Shown here: piece by piece, positions 41,525 to 49,936 of the stretch | Position numbering within the stretch: the first letter of the stretch is position 1 | Layout of the letters: the number at the start of each line of letters is the position of its first letter | Source of the DNA: Mycobacterium kyorinense | GTDB taxonomy: Bacteria > Actinomycetota > Actinomycetes > Mycobacteriales > Mycobacteriaceae | DNA length: 64,000 bases | Reading direction: 5' to 3' | NCBI RefSeq assembly: GCF_002101735.1 | Contig: NZ_LQPE01000163.1 | Span: 1-64,000, forward strand | The notes under the pieces: generated by a model | What the model saw: only the letters and a program-made list of their open reading frames with translations | Told to the model about the DNA's origin: nothing | Database searches by the model: none | Program-made: the position numbers and the translations under genes

Positions 41525-42421
41525 ATGGTTACGTCCAAGGCGATGACGTCCACTAACACGACGGTGCCGACGGCCTCTTACCCGAAGGTTCGCCGGATCA
41601 GGTTCCGCTTCGGTGATCCCGAACCGATGAAACATCATTTCGTCGAGGGCAACATCGTGCTGAGCCACCTGCTGGCACTGCTGTCGGCCGGTTTTCCGCC
41701 GGGTGAGGAGTCGTTCATCCGGTCGGTGCGCCGTTTTGCCGATCGGGTAACCGATCCGGTGCTGAAGAAGCGGGTTGCCGCGTTCATTGGCCAGGAATCG
41801 GTGCACGGTCAAGAACACCGTCATATGAACGAGAAGCTCATCGAGATGGGCTACCCGATGGTGCGACTGTTCACTTTTGGCCGCGACAGCCTGCGCCAGC
41901 GGGTGATGGAACGGGTCGAGAAAGTGGTGCCCGCGTATGTGCACCTGGCGATGACGGCAGCGGCCGAGCACTACACTGCGACGCTTGCCGAGCGCGTGCT
42001 ATCCAGCGACGAGATCCAAGCCATCCCAGCGGATCCGGAGGGATGGCACTTGCTGAACTGGCATGCCATGGAGGAGTTGGAACACAAATCGGTGGCGTTT
42101 GACGTCTACCGCGCGGTCGGCGGGCCGGAGTGGATCCGGATTGGGGTAATGGCGGTGATGTACGTCTTCACTATCCCGGTCGTCACGGTCGGGGTGGTCT
42201 TGTCCATCCTGACTGATCCTCGGGGCTGGCGCCCGATCCGGCTACTGCGCCAAACCCATTACGTCTTCCGAGGGCCGATCCTGAACGGGTTGATGGCAGA
42301 CCTGCGCAAGTACATGCGACCAGGTTTCCATCCCGACGACATCGACACCGGTGCGCTGCTGGAGCAGTGGCGCCAGAACCTGTTCGGTACTGAAGGCACT
42401 CTCGTCGGCCACTTGAAATAA
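41525..42421 (+). CDS. PF10118 'metal-dependent hydrolase' family protein, copy 2
   Basis: 298 aa. The predicted metal ligands are Glu61 or Glu62 (GEESF), Glu91 and His94 (ESVH), Glu148 (AEHY), Glu184 and His187 (ELEH); Glu97, His98 are also conserved. Spacing from Glu61 to Glu91 is exactly 29 intervening residues. Close to copy 3 across the whole length. Residues about 209-230 are hydrophobic (AVMYVFTIPVVTVGVVLSIL). Starts 21 bp after copy 1 with AGGAGAGAC before the ATG. Confidence 0.85.
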   Translation: MVTSKAMTSTNTTVPTASYPKVRRIRFRFGDPEPMKHHFVEGNIVLSHLLALLSAGFPPGEESFIRSVRRFADRVTDPVLKKRVAAFIGQESVHGQEHRHMNEKLIEMGYPMVRLFTFGRDSLRQRVMERVEKVVPAYVHLAMTAAAEHYTATLAERVLSSDEIQAIPADPEGWHLLNWHAMEELEHKSVAFDVYRAVGGPEWIRIGVMAVMYVFTIPVVTVGVVLSILTDPRGWRPIRLLRQTHYVFRGPILNGLMADLRKYMRPGFHPDDIDTGALLEQWRQNLFGTEGTLVGHLK

Positions 42422-42452
42422 CTACCAAGCACGTTTGAAGGAGTGAATTGCG

Positions 42453-43337
42453 ATGGCTGCTGATCCGATAAGGGCAGAGGCGCCAGCGAACCAGTATCCG
42501 AAGGTGCGGCGGATCCGGTTCCGGTTCGGAGATCCCCAGCCGATGAACCATCATTTCGTGGAGGGCGATATTCCGTTCAGCCACCTGGTTGCGGTGCTGT
42601 CGGCCGCTTTTCCGCCGGGAGAGGAGTCGTTCATTCGGTCGGTGCGCCGCTTTGCCGATCGGGTAACCGATCCGGTGTTGAAGAAGCGGGTTGCCGCGTT
42701 CATCGGTCAGGAGTCGGTGCATGGCCAGGAACACCGCCGGCTCAACGAAAAACTCATCGAGATGGGCTATCCGTTCGTTCGGCTGTTCACATTTCCCCAT
42801 GACAGCCGCCGCCAGCGGCTGATTCTGCGTATCGAGAACCGCGCCCCCGCGCTGGCGCATCTGGCGATGACGGCGGCCGCCGAGCACTACACCGCGACGC
42901 TTGCCGAGCGTGTGCTCTCCAGCGACGAAATCCAGGCGATCGCTGAGGATCCCGAGGTCCGCAACCTGTTCAACTGGCATGCTGTCGAGGAATTGGAACA
43001 CAAGTCCGTTGCTTTCGATGTCTATCGGGCGGTCGGCGGGCCGGAGTGGCTTCGCATCTCGGTGATGGCGGTGATGTACTACCTCACCATCCCGGTGGTG
43101 ACGGTGGGAGTGCTGCTGTCCATTGCGACGGACCCCAGGGGATGGCACCCGATCACAGTGCTGCGGCAGACCATCGGGCTCTTCCGAGGACCGTTGGTGA
43201 AGGGCTTGATGGCCGACCTGCGCACCTACATGAGACCAGGATTCCATCCGGACGACATCGAGACCGACCACCTGGTGGAACGGTGGCGGCAGGAGCTGTT
43301 CGGCGCTGAGGGCACTCTCGTCGAGCACCTGAGGTAG
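42453..43337 (+). CDS. PF10118 'metal-dependent hydrolase' family protein, copy 3
   Basis: 294 aa, clearly a tandem duplicate of copy 2 (long identical runs such as VRRFADRVTDPVLKKRVAAF and AVEELEHKSVAFDVYRAVGG, given here in short pieces). The di-iron-like ligand set is kept. It starts 31 bp after copy 2 with GAAGGAG before the ATG, and the monooxygenase gene follows 12 bp after its stop. The divergence between copies lies mainly in the first 15 residues and residues 105-135. Confidence 0.85.
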   Translation: MAADPIRAEAPANQYPKVRRIRFRFGDPQPMNHHFVEGDIPFSHLVAVLSAAFPPGEESFIRSVRRFADRVTDPVLKKRVAAFIGQESVHGQEHRRLNEKLIEMGYPFVRLFTFPHDSRRQRLILRIENRAPALAHLAMTAAAEHYTATLAERVLSSDEIQAIAEDPEVRNLFNWHAVEELEHKSVAFDVYRAVGGPEWLRISVMAVMYYLTIPVVTVGVLLSIATDPRGWHPITVLRQTIGLFRGPLVKGLMADLRTYMRPGFHPDDIETDHLVERWRQELFGAEGTLVEHLR

Positions 43338-43349
43338 GGGAGGATCTGC

Positions 43350-44927
43350 GTGAGTACAACTGTCGACATCGAGCCGGCGCCGACCGACGAGCGTGTGACT
43401 CCCGACTACGAGGTCGTCGTCGTCGGAGCGGGATTCGGCGGCATTGGCGCAGGTATCGCGTTACAGCGGCAAGGAATTCACAACTTTGTGCTCGTAGACA
43501 AGTGGGATCAGGTCGGCGGGACTTGGCATGCCAACACCTATCCCGGTGTGGCGGTGGATATTCCGTCGTTCGTCTATAGCTTTTCCTACGAGCAGCGCGG
43601 TGACTGGTCACGCCTGTTCGCGCCAGGGGAGGAGCTGCGCGACTACGCCAACGACATGGTGGACAAGTACGGTCTGCGGGAGAAGCTGCGACTGAACACC
43701 ACGATTACCTCGGCAGTCTTCGATGAGCTCAACTGCCTGTGGCGGTTGACCACCGACGGCGGCGAGCAGATCACGGGCCGATACGCGGTGATGGCGGTCG
43801 GCGGGCTGGAAAGCCCGAAAATGCCGGATATCCCGGGCCTTGACAGTTTCGGCGGCACGCTGATGCACACCGCGTTGTGGGATCACGACGTCGCGCTGGA
43901 AGGCAAGCGGGTCGCGATCATCGGCACCGGTGCGACCGCGTTGCAGGTAGTGCCGGCCATTGTCGACGAGGTCGATCACTTGACCGTCTTCCAACGCACT
44001 CCCATCTGGGTGTTCCCCAAAATCGACATGGAAATGAAGTCCGTCGGGCGTTGGGTCATGGGACGCAGGCGGCTTCGGTCGGCGATCCGCCTGGTGGGCA
44101 CCGTGGCGACGGAGATCGCGATGAGCGGCCAGCTGGTCGGTCCGCGCTGGCTGACCGACGCCAGCCGGCGAATGGCGGAAATCCCGGTGCGGCGCTGGAT
44201 GCGCAGCCAAGTCGACGACCCGGTGATCCGGGAGAAGCTGATCCCGCGCTACGGGCTGGGATGCAAGCGACCGTCGATGTCCAACGACTATTTGAAGACG
44301 TTCAACCGCAGCGACGTCAGTCTGGTCACCGAAACCATCGACCGCATCACCGAAACCGGTGTCCGCACCATCGACGGCATGGAGCATTCGGTCGACGTAT
44401 TGATTTGCGCGACCGGCTTCCGGCTGTGGGACAACCGCGCGGTTCCGCCTTTCCCGGTCATCGGTCGCGACGGTGTCAACCTCGGACAATTTTGGGACGA
44501 GTACCGGTACCAGGCCTACCAAGGGGTTTCGGTGCCCGGGTTCCCCAACATGTTCACGATCACCGGGCCGTACGGGTTCGTCCTCGGGTCCTACCTATGG
44601 ATGATCGAGGCAACCTCGGCTCATCTGAGCCGCGCGATCGCAGAGGCCAAACGCCTCGGCGCAACCATCTGCGAGATCCGCCAGGAAGCGCACGACGAAT
44701 ACTTCCGCAAGTGCCTGAAGCGTCAGGAGCGCAACTTCCTGTTCACCCCAACCTGCGCGGGCTCGAACACCTATTACATCGACAACAAGGGCGACTCGCC
44801 GTTCCGGCCGTCGACGCACGGTGAGATGTATTGGCAGAACCGTCATTACAACTTGGATGTCTATCGCTACAGCCTCGGTCCTGCGGTGCACGAGCACGTC
44901 GCGGCCAAGTCGAAGGAGAACGCGTGA
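43350..44927 (+). CDS. Flavin monooxygenase, Baeyer-Villiger type, intact fingerprint
   Basis: 525 aa. FAD motif GAGFGG (26-31), GGTWHANTYPGVAVDIPSF, NADPH motif GTGATA, and the complete BVMO fingerprint FGGTLMHTALWD at 167-178 with His173. It is therefore the only one of the four in the window expected to do normal Baeyer-Villiger chemistry (ketone to ester or lactone) on that criterion. Start GTG at 43350 after GGGGAGG. Its stop overlaps the SDR start (GTGA). Confidence 0.92.
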   Translation: MSTTVDIEPAPTDERVTPDYEVVVVGAGFGGIGAGIALQRQGIHNFVLVDKWDQVGGTWHANTYPGVAVDIPSFVYSFSYEQRGDWSRLFAPGEELRDYANDMVDKYGLREKLRLNTTITSAVFDELNCLWRLTTDGGEQITGRYAVMAVGGLESPKMPDIPGLDSFGGTLMHTALWDHDVALEGKRVAIIGTGATALQVVPAIVDEVDHLTVFQRTPIWVFPKIDMEMKSVGRWVMGRRRLRSAIRLVGTVATEIAMSGQLVGPRWLTDASRRMAEIPVRRWMRSQVDDPVIREKLIPRYGLGCKRPSMSNDYLKTFNRSDVSLVTETIDRITETGVRTIDGMEHSVDVLICATGFRLWDNRAVPPFPVIGRDGVNLGQFWDEYRYQAYQGVSVPGFPNMFTITGPYGFVLGSYLWMIEATSAHLSRAIAEAKRLGATICEIRQEAHDEYFRKCLKRQERNFLFTPTCAGSNTYYIDNKGDSPFRPSTHGEMYWQNRHYNLDVYRYSLGPAVHEHVAAKSKENA

Positions 44928-45877
44928 AGATCAACAGGTTGCATCCCCGTCTCGTCGTCGTCACTGGTGCGGGGAGCGGCATCGGCCGGGCCACTGCGAT
45001 CAAATTCGCCAAGCTGGGCGCCCACGTGGTGGTCTCCGACATCGACCTGGACGCAGCATCCGCTACCACGGCGATGATTCGCGGCAACGGGCGAAGCGCC
45101 TCGGCGGCGCAGCTTGACGTCACCGATCCGGAAGCGTGGGAGGCGTTCGCGCGTGACGTGCTCGCCGAGCGCGGGTATACCGACGTGTTGGTCAACAACG
45201 CCGGAATGCTGGTCGGTGGACCGTTTTTGGAGCTCAGCCCGGCCGACTGGGAGCGGCAGCTCAGCGTGAACCTGATGGGCGTTGTGTACGGATGCCGGGC
45301 GTTCGGCGCGCAGATGGTGGAACGGGGCAGCGGGCACATTGTCAACATCGCCTCGGCCGCGGCATTCACACCGACACCGGTGATGGCCCCGTACTCGGTG
45401 TCCAAGGCTGGGGTGAAGATGTTGACCGAATGCCTACGGCTGGAGCTTGGGCCCAAAGGTGTTGGGGTCAGCGCGATCTGCCCGGGAGTGATCAACACCA
45501 ATATTGCCGAACACGCGATCACCGTCGGCGTCGACCAAGAACTGATGGATCGGGGAAAGCGGGTCAACCGGCAGCTCCAAGAACTCGCCGAGAGGCTTCC
45601 GTTTGCTCCGATGAGCCCCAATCTCGTCGCGCGTGCGGCTGTACGCGCGGTGCGGTTCGACCTCGCGGTCGTGCCTGTGCGTACCGAGGCCTGGCTGGGT
45701 TATTTCATGCTGCGCATTGCGCCAGGCGTCAACCGCCGTATGACCCAGCCATTTTCGGTGGACACGCTGGAGAAGCTCGGCGAGCGACTGCTGGAGCGTT
45801 TCGATGCCAAACCGCTCGATCCGCCCGGTGGTCGCCCTGACGTGCAAGCTGCGCCAGTGCCCAGTTCGCGTGGCTAG
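44924..45877 (+). CDS. Short-chain dehydrogenase/reductase
   Basis: 317 aa. TGAGSGIGRAT (about 15-25), SDIDLDAAS, NNAGMLVGGPF, VNIASAAAF and catalytic YSVSKAG. It resembles the SDR half of the EphD-like protein in this window (same CPGV.NTNI region). The GTG at 44924 overlaps the monooxygenase stop by four bases, so longer upstream frames are rejected. Likely oxidises or reduces the substrate handled by the monooxygenase. Confidence 0.9.
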   Translation: MKINRLHPRLVVVTGAGSGIGRATAIKFAKLGAHVVVSDIDLDAASATTAMIRGNGRSASAAQLDVTDPEAWEAFARDVLAERGYTDVLVNNAGMLVGGPFLELSPADWERQLSVNLMGVVYGCRAFGAQMVERGSGHIVNIASAAAFTPTPVMAPYSVSKAGVKMLTECLRLELGPKGVGVSAICPGVINTNIAEHAITVGVDQELMDRGKRVNRQLQELAERLPFAPMSPNLVARAAVRAVRFDLAVVPVRTEAWLGYFMLRIAPGVNRRMTQPFSVDTLEKLGERLLERFDAKPLDPPGGRPDVQAAPVPSSRG

Positions 45878-45884
45878 ACCGACG

Positions 45885-46796
45885 ATGACCAGCGACCGAT
45901 CGGAGGTGCTGTGCCGACAGTACGGCCTGACGCTTCCTGACGCCTGGCTCAATGTCAGGGAATGGGGCGCGACCGAGCCTGATATCACAGTCGTGCTCAC
46001 CCATGGCTGGACCCTGTCCGGTCGGCTCTGGGAGGACGTCGCCACCTCGATCGCCAGGGCGGAGCCGTCGGTGCGGGTCATCGCCTACGACCATCGGGGC
46101 CATGGCAATTCGGCGTCGGTGCCGACCGCTTCGATCGAGCAACTCGCCGACGACCTGGCCGCTGTGGTGGCCCGGACGGTCCCGGCAGGGCCCATCGTTT
46201 TCGGTGGTCATTCGCTGGGCGGAATGACGCTGATGGCGTTGGCGCAGCGGCACCCCGCCATTGTCGCCGAACGCGTCGCCGGGGTGGCGTTCGTGGCGAC
46301 CAGCGCCGGGAATCTGCTGGGCACGATCAGGCGGGTTCCGGGCACCGAGCCCGCGATGAGAGCGGTACTTGTGCCGGCGGCCCGGATCAAGCTACCCAGC
46401 AGGCCGCTGTTGCTCGTTCGGCAAGGTGGTCGCGCAGCGTACGGCAAGCAGCCGCGACGCCACGATATGAATCGGACCGTATTGCAGGCGGCACAAAGCG
46501 ATCCGCGTGCTGTTGCGGCGCTGGGCCGATCGATCCTGCGGCACAACCGCTACGACGCCTTGCCGGCATTCCGCCATGCCCACGCCGTCGTCATGGCCGG
46601 TACTCGGGACCCGTTGACCTCGCCTGCCCATGCCCACCGGATCGCGGAGCAGTTGCCAGGCAGCCAGCTTGTCGTCTTCCGCGGCGCCGGCCACTTCCTG
46701 CCGTATGAGCGCCGCGAGGCGGTCACCGCCCATCTGCTCAATCTGGTTGCCAAATCCCGTAATTCGGAGCGAAGCATCGCGGGCGTCGCCGGGTGA
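45885..46796 (+). CDS. Alpha/beta hydrolase
   Basis: 303 aa. Oxyanion region LTHGWTLSGRLW, nucleophile serine in FGGHSLGGMTL, acid in GTRDPLTSP and His in GAGHFLPYER. In a block with Baeyer-Villiger monooxygenases a hydrolase that opens the ester or lactone product is the natural inference. The start is either ATG 45885 (8 nt after the SDR stop) or GTG 45870 in the same frame; neither has a strong ribosome-binding site. Confidence 0.87.
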   Translation: MTSDRSEVLCRQYGLTLPDAWLNVREWGATEPDITVVLTHGWTLSGRLWEDVATSIARAEPSVRVIAYDHRGHGNSASVPTASIEQLADDLAAVVARTVPAGPIVFGGHSLGGMTLMALAQRHPAIVAERVAGVAFVATSAGNLLGTIRRVPGTEPAMRAVLVPAARIKLPSRPLLLVRQGGRAAYGKQPRRHDMNRTVLQAAQSDPRAVAALGRSILRHNRYDALPAFRHAHAVVMAGTRDPLTSPAHAHRIAEQLPGSQLVVFRGAGHFLPYERREAVTAHLLNLVAKSRNSERSIAGVAG

Positions 46797-46827
46797 ATCC
46801 GCGTACCGCGTCAGCCTTCGGAGGCTT

Positions 46828-47160
46828 ATGTCGGCCCCTCGCCCGGGCTTTGGCTGTGAACCACGATGGGCGCGCAACCTGTACATGCACACCCGGCCCG
46901 ACCCGCTGACGGTGTGGTCGGTTCGGCAAACGCTGAAGGTGATGCTCAACAGCGCGCACCTGCTGCCCGGCCCGCTGCCCGAATTTCGGCAAGCGCAAGC
47001 GCGAGTGACCGGTGTGCCGCTGCAACCGATTCGCTTCGACCCAGACAAGATTGCCGCCGAATCCAAGCTGAGTCGCGGCGCCATCGAGCGGCTGGCCGAG
47101 GGTGCTGCAGCTCCACGGAAACCGACCAGACGCCGCGAACGCGTAGCGGCGGTCACCTGA
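46828..47160 (+). CDS. Hypothetical protein
   Basis: 110 aa, begun at ATG 46828 with GGAGGC just upstream, 31 bp after the hydrolase. It reads RWARNLYMHTRPDPLTVWSVRQTLKVML and ends in a basic tail (APRKPTRRRERVAAVT). I do not recognise a family. The ribosome-binding site, spacing and strand agree with its being the last gene of the PF10118-monooxygenase operon, but it is short and could be a remnant of a longer gene. It converges on the DUF6624 gene with a 12-bp gap. Confidence 0.5.
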   Translation: MSAPRPGFGCEPRWARNLYMHTRPDPLTVWSVRQTLKVMLNSAHLLPGPLPEFRQAQARVTGVPLQPIRFDPDKIAAESKLSRGAIERLAEGAAAPRKPTRRRERVAAVT

Positions 47161-47172
47161 GCTGTCGCAGGT

Positions 47173-47757
47173 TCATGCCCAACCCACGCGACGACGCCAC
47201 TTGTCGTATTCCGCGCGATGCTCGGCGGGATTTCCCGGCGGTCGTGCGCCGCAAGTGACGGCTCGCTGACGTTGGTGCGCAATCGCTTCGGCCAACGGTC
47301 CGAGCCCGACGCTCGCGCGCCGAAGGTCGACGTCCGCGGGATCGCTGATGGGTCGTGGCGACAGATATCCGTCGTCGTCCCACTCGAATTGGGTTCCGTA
47401 GAGCTGTCCACGACCCTCCAAACACCTGATCCGATCGGTGAGCATCGCGAGCTGCTTGGGGTCGGCTTCACCGGCGATGACCGCAGCCTGCAGCAATTCG
47501 CGGCAGCGTCGCTGGAAATCGGGTCGGCTGATGGCATGTTGCGCGATCCGGAAGGCCGCGTCGGCGCCGTCATCGCCAACGCGGGAAACGGCGGGCCAAC
47601 CACCTTCGAGCAATTGCTCGAGCCGATCGGCGTTGCGGTTATGGACCTCCTCCATCGCCGGGTGATAGCCGTCGAACACCGAACCATCGGCGGCAAGCCG
47701 AGCCCAAACCGAATCGTCCTCGGCGATCATCTGCAGGAGTTCTTCTCGTAAATTCAT
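47173..47757 (-). CDS. DUF6624-like protein
   Basis: 194 aa. Recognisable pattern of this uncharacterised family: an acidic helical N-terminus, GGWPAVSRVGDDGADAAFRIAQHA, DFQRRCRELLQAAVIAGEADPKQLAMLTDRIRCLEGRGQLYGTQFEWDDDG and DLRRASVGLGPLAEAI. Its ATG overlaps the stop of the Rv0492c-type oxidoreductase by four bases, so it is translated with that backbone operon although M. tuberculosis, from memory, has no such gene there. It marks the right border of the accessory block. Confidence 0.75.
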   Translation of the reverse strand: MNLREELLQMIAEDDSVWARLAADGSVFDGYHPAMEEVHNRNADRLEQLLEGGWPAVSRVGDDGADAAFRIAQHAISRPDFQRRCRELLQAAVIAGEADPKQLAMLTDRIRCLEGRGQLYGTQFEWDDDGYLSPRPISDPADVDLRRASVGLGPLAEAIAHQRQRAVTCGARPPGNPAEHRAEYDKWRRRVGWA

Positions 47758-49607
47758 GCCGCGGCGGTCTCTTCGACGATCTCGTCGGCCACCGCCAACG
47801 CCAGCGCCATGATCGACACCTGCGGATTGACCTCAGGGCAGCTGGGCAGGATCGACGCGTCGGCCACCCACACCCCCTCAATTCCGCGCAGTCGGCCGCC
47901 CGGGTCGACCGGGCAGCGCAGCTCGTCGTCGCCGGCCGCCGCCGTGCCGGTCGGGTGAAAAGCCGCCAGGTGCAAGCTTTTCGGGTTCGTGCCTGCCAGC
48001 ACATCCTGCAGCTCTGGCATGCTCGTTACGGTCGGGCCGGCGGGCAGCCCGGTCAGCACCTCGACGGCACCAGCGGCGAACAGTAGCCGGCCCATCGCCT
48101 GCAAGGCGGTCATCACCTTGCCCGTGTCGGTAGGGGTGATGCTGTAGCGCAGCAGCGTTTCCCCGCGTACCGAATAGACCCGGCCGACGCCCCGGTCGGC
48201 CACCATAGCGCCGAAGGTCGCGATGTGGCTGGCGCGGTCGAGCCAGTCGAGCAGCTCGGCGCCGTAGCCGGGATACACCATCGATCCCATTCCCGGCGGC
48301 GTCGAGGTCGCCTCGATCAGCACACCGTGCGACTCGTGCAGCTCGTCGACCGCCGCGCTCTGCAGCACTCCTCGCCACGCGGTGATGTCGTGGTCGAAGC
48401 GACCGGCCAGCATCGCCGCCGGGTGCAGTGCCAGGTTGCGGCCGAGGCGCGGATGCCCACCAATGCCACTGCGCCGCAACAGCCCCGGCGTTTCCGTTGC
48501 GCCCGCCGCGACCACGACGGTGCCAGCGAGCACATCGACCGCGGTGCCGTCGGGCCGACGCGCCCGAACCCCTTCTGCGCGACCGCCCGAATGCAAGACC
48601 CGCTCGACGCGAGCGTCCGACACGATTCGCGCGCCGGCCGCACACGCCTGCGGCAACGCGTTGAGATGTACACCGAACTTGGCGTTGTGCGGGCACCCGA
48701 TTGCGCACTGGCAGCAGGCGTCGCAGCCCGGCGCGTTGCGGGGGATCGGGGCCGCCCGCCAGTCCAACGCGGCCGCGCCGTCGAGCATTAGCCGCCCGTT
48801 GCGGCCCATGATCTCCACCGGCACCGGGGCCACCTGCAGCGTCTGCTCGACGTCGTCGAGATAGCGGGTCAGCCGGTCCGGATCGGCCAATTCCCAACCG
48901 AATTCGTCGCGCCAGCGCTGCTGCACCGGCAGCGGGGGGCGATAGCAGGTGCCGGAGTTAACGACGGTGGTGCCGCCGACCGCACGGCCGATCGGCAACA
49001 CCACCGCCGGGCGTCCTAACGCTACGGTGGCTCCTGCGCCGCGGTACAGCCCGGCGTAGCGGTCGATCGGATGCATGCTGCGGAACTCGTCGACCGTCCA
49101 GCGCCGCCCCTCCTCGACGATGACCACCGCCATCCCGGCGCGGGCCAGCGTGCGGGCCGCCATCGCTCCGCCTGCGCCGGAGCCGACGACCACCGCATCG
49201 GCGCGCAGTACAGAGGCGACGTCGACAGACGACGTGAGGTTCAGCGCCGCATCGGGGCGGGCAACGTCGTGCTTCTGTGCGCGGTCGAGCAACTCTGCGG
49301 CATAAGTGTCTGCGCCATTGGCAAGCAGCACAACTGCTTTCAAGCCCTCGACAGCCGCACCGACGTCTGGGCTGAGCCCGGCAATGCGGCGCAGCACTGC
49401 GGCGCGGGCCTGCGGGGTCAACCGTGATAAGGACCGGCCGGTGCTCAGATAGCTAGCGGCCGCGACGGTCAACGATCCGGCTCGCACCGCCAGCCGCGAC
49501 GCTGTGGGCAGCCGGGCGAGATACCGGTCGACGCGTTCGACCAGCTGCGCAGCCGACGGGCCGCCGCACTCCTCGGGCAGCAACGCCTGGCCGAACGGGG
49601 CGGTCAC
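47754..49607 (-). CDS. GMC-type FAD oxidoreductase (Rv0492c type)
   Basis: 617 aa. FAD motif VVGSGAGGAMAARTLARAG after a 150-residue alpha-helical lead; VEEGRRW; GGTTVVNSGTCYRPP; a cysteine cluster CDACCQCAIGC that may bind a metal or Fe-S cofactor; and the C-terminal GMC/cholesterol-oxidase-like HPTGTAA...NPQVSIMALALAVAD. The GTG at 49607 overlaps the stop of the small membrane protein by four bases (GTGA), which fixes the start; the upstream ATG frame would add 29 residues inside that gene. Substrate unknown, a lipid or alcohol by family. Confidence 0.9.
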   Translation of the reverse strand: MTAPFGQALLPEECGGPSAAQLVERVDRYLARLPTASRLAVRAGSLTVAAASYLSTGRSLSRLTPQARAAVLRRIAGLSPDVGAAVEGLKAVVLLANGADTYAAELLDRAQKHDVARPDAALNLTSSVDVASVLRADAVVVGSGAGGAMAARTLARAGMAVVIVEEGRRWTVDEFRSMHPIDRYAGLYRGAGATVALGRPAVVLPIGRAVGGTTVVNSGTCYRPPLPVQQRWRDEFGWELADPDRLTRYLDDVEQTLQVAPVPVEIMGRNGRLMLDGAAALDWRAAPIPRNAPGCDACCQCAIGCPHNAKFGVHLNALPQACAAGARIVSDARVERVLHSGGRAEGVRARRPDGTAVDVLAGTVVVAAGATETPGLLRRSGIGGHPRLGRNLALHPAAMLAGRFDHDITAWRGVLQSAAVDELHESHGVLIEATSTPPGMGSMVYPGYGAELLDWLDRASHIATFGAMVADRGVGRVYSVRGETLLRYSITPTDTGKVMTALQAMGRLLFAAGAVEVLTGLPAGPTVTSMPELQDVLAGTNPKSLHLAAFHPTGTAAAGDDELRCPVDPGGRLRGIEGVWVADASILPSCPEVNPQVSIMALALAVADEIVEETAAA

Positions 49608-49936
49608 CCGAAGCGCCGCCCGAGCCCACGGCCCAGCTTGAGGAAGAACGGATACGTCGCGAAAATTCCGGCTGCCAGCGCGTGCATCGGCCAACGGAGC
49701 TCATCGGTCTTCACTCCGAAAACCCCGCTGTTCCACATGAAGTCGCGTCCATTACGGGCCCGGAACGGACGCCAGAGTACCCCGAGTCCCGGCACGTTGT
49801 TGTAGAGCCCGAACGAGCCGCCGAAGAACACACCGAGCGTGGCGGCCTCGGCGGCGTCGCGCTGCTCGGGCGGTAGTCCGCGTTCGATGACCACACCGGA
49901 AGCCACCAGCATGGGCGGGTCGAGCAGAAAACTCAT
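49604..49936 (-). CDS. Small hydrophobic protein (Rv0492A type)
   Basis: 110 aa from ATG 49936. It contains hydrophobic segments (LDPPMLVASGVVIERGL, ATLGVFFGGSFGLYNNV, HALAAGIFATYPFFLKLGRG), so it may associate with a membrane. In M. tuberculosis Rv0492A lies at the same place. Its start overlaps the Rv0493c-type stop (ATGA) and its stop overlaps the GMC start (GTGA). Probably a partner of the oxidoreductase. Confidence 0.82.
   Translation of the reverse strand: MSFLLDPPMLVASGVVIERGLPPEQRDAAEAATLGVFFGGSFGLYNNVPGLGVLWRPFRARNGRDFMWNSGVFGVKTDELRWPMHALAAGIFATYPFFLKLGRGLGRRFG

Noticed and set aside
11905..47757. Transposase, integrase, tRNA-bordered integration site or phage genes marking the accessory block
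   Set aside because: I looked for these at both borders and within the block and found none; the route of entry or loss stays unknown.
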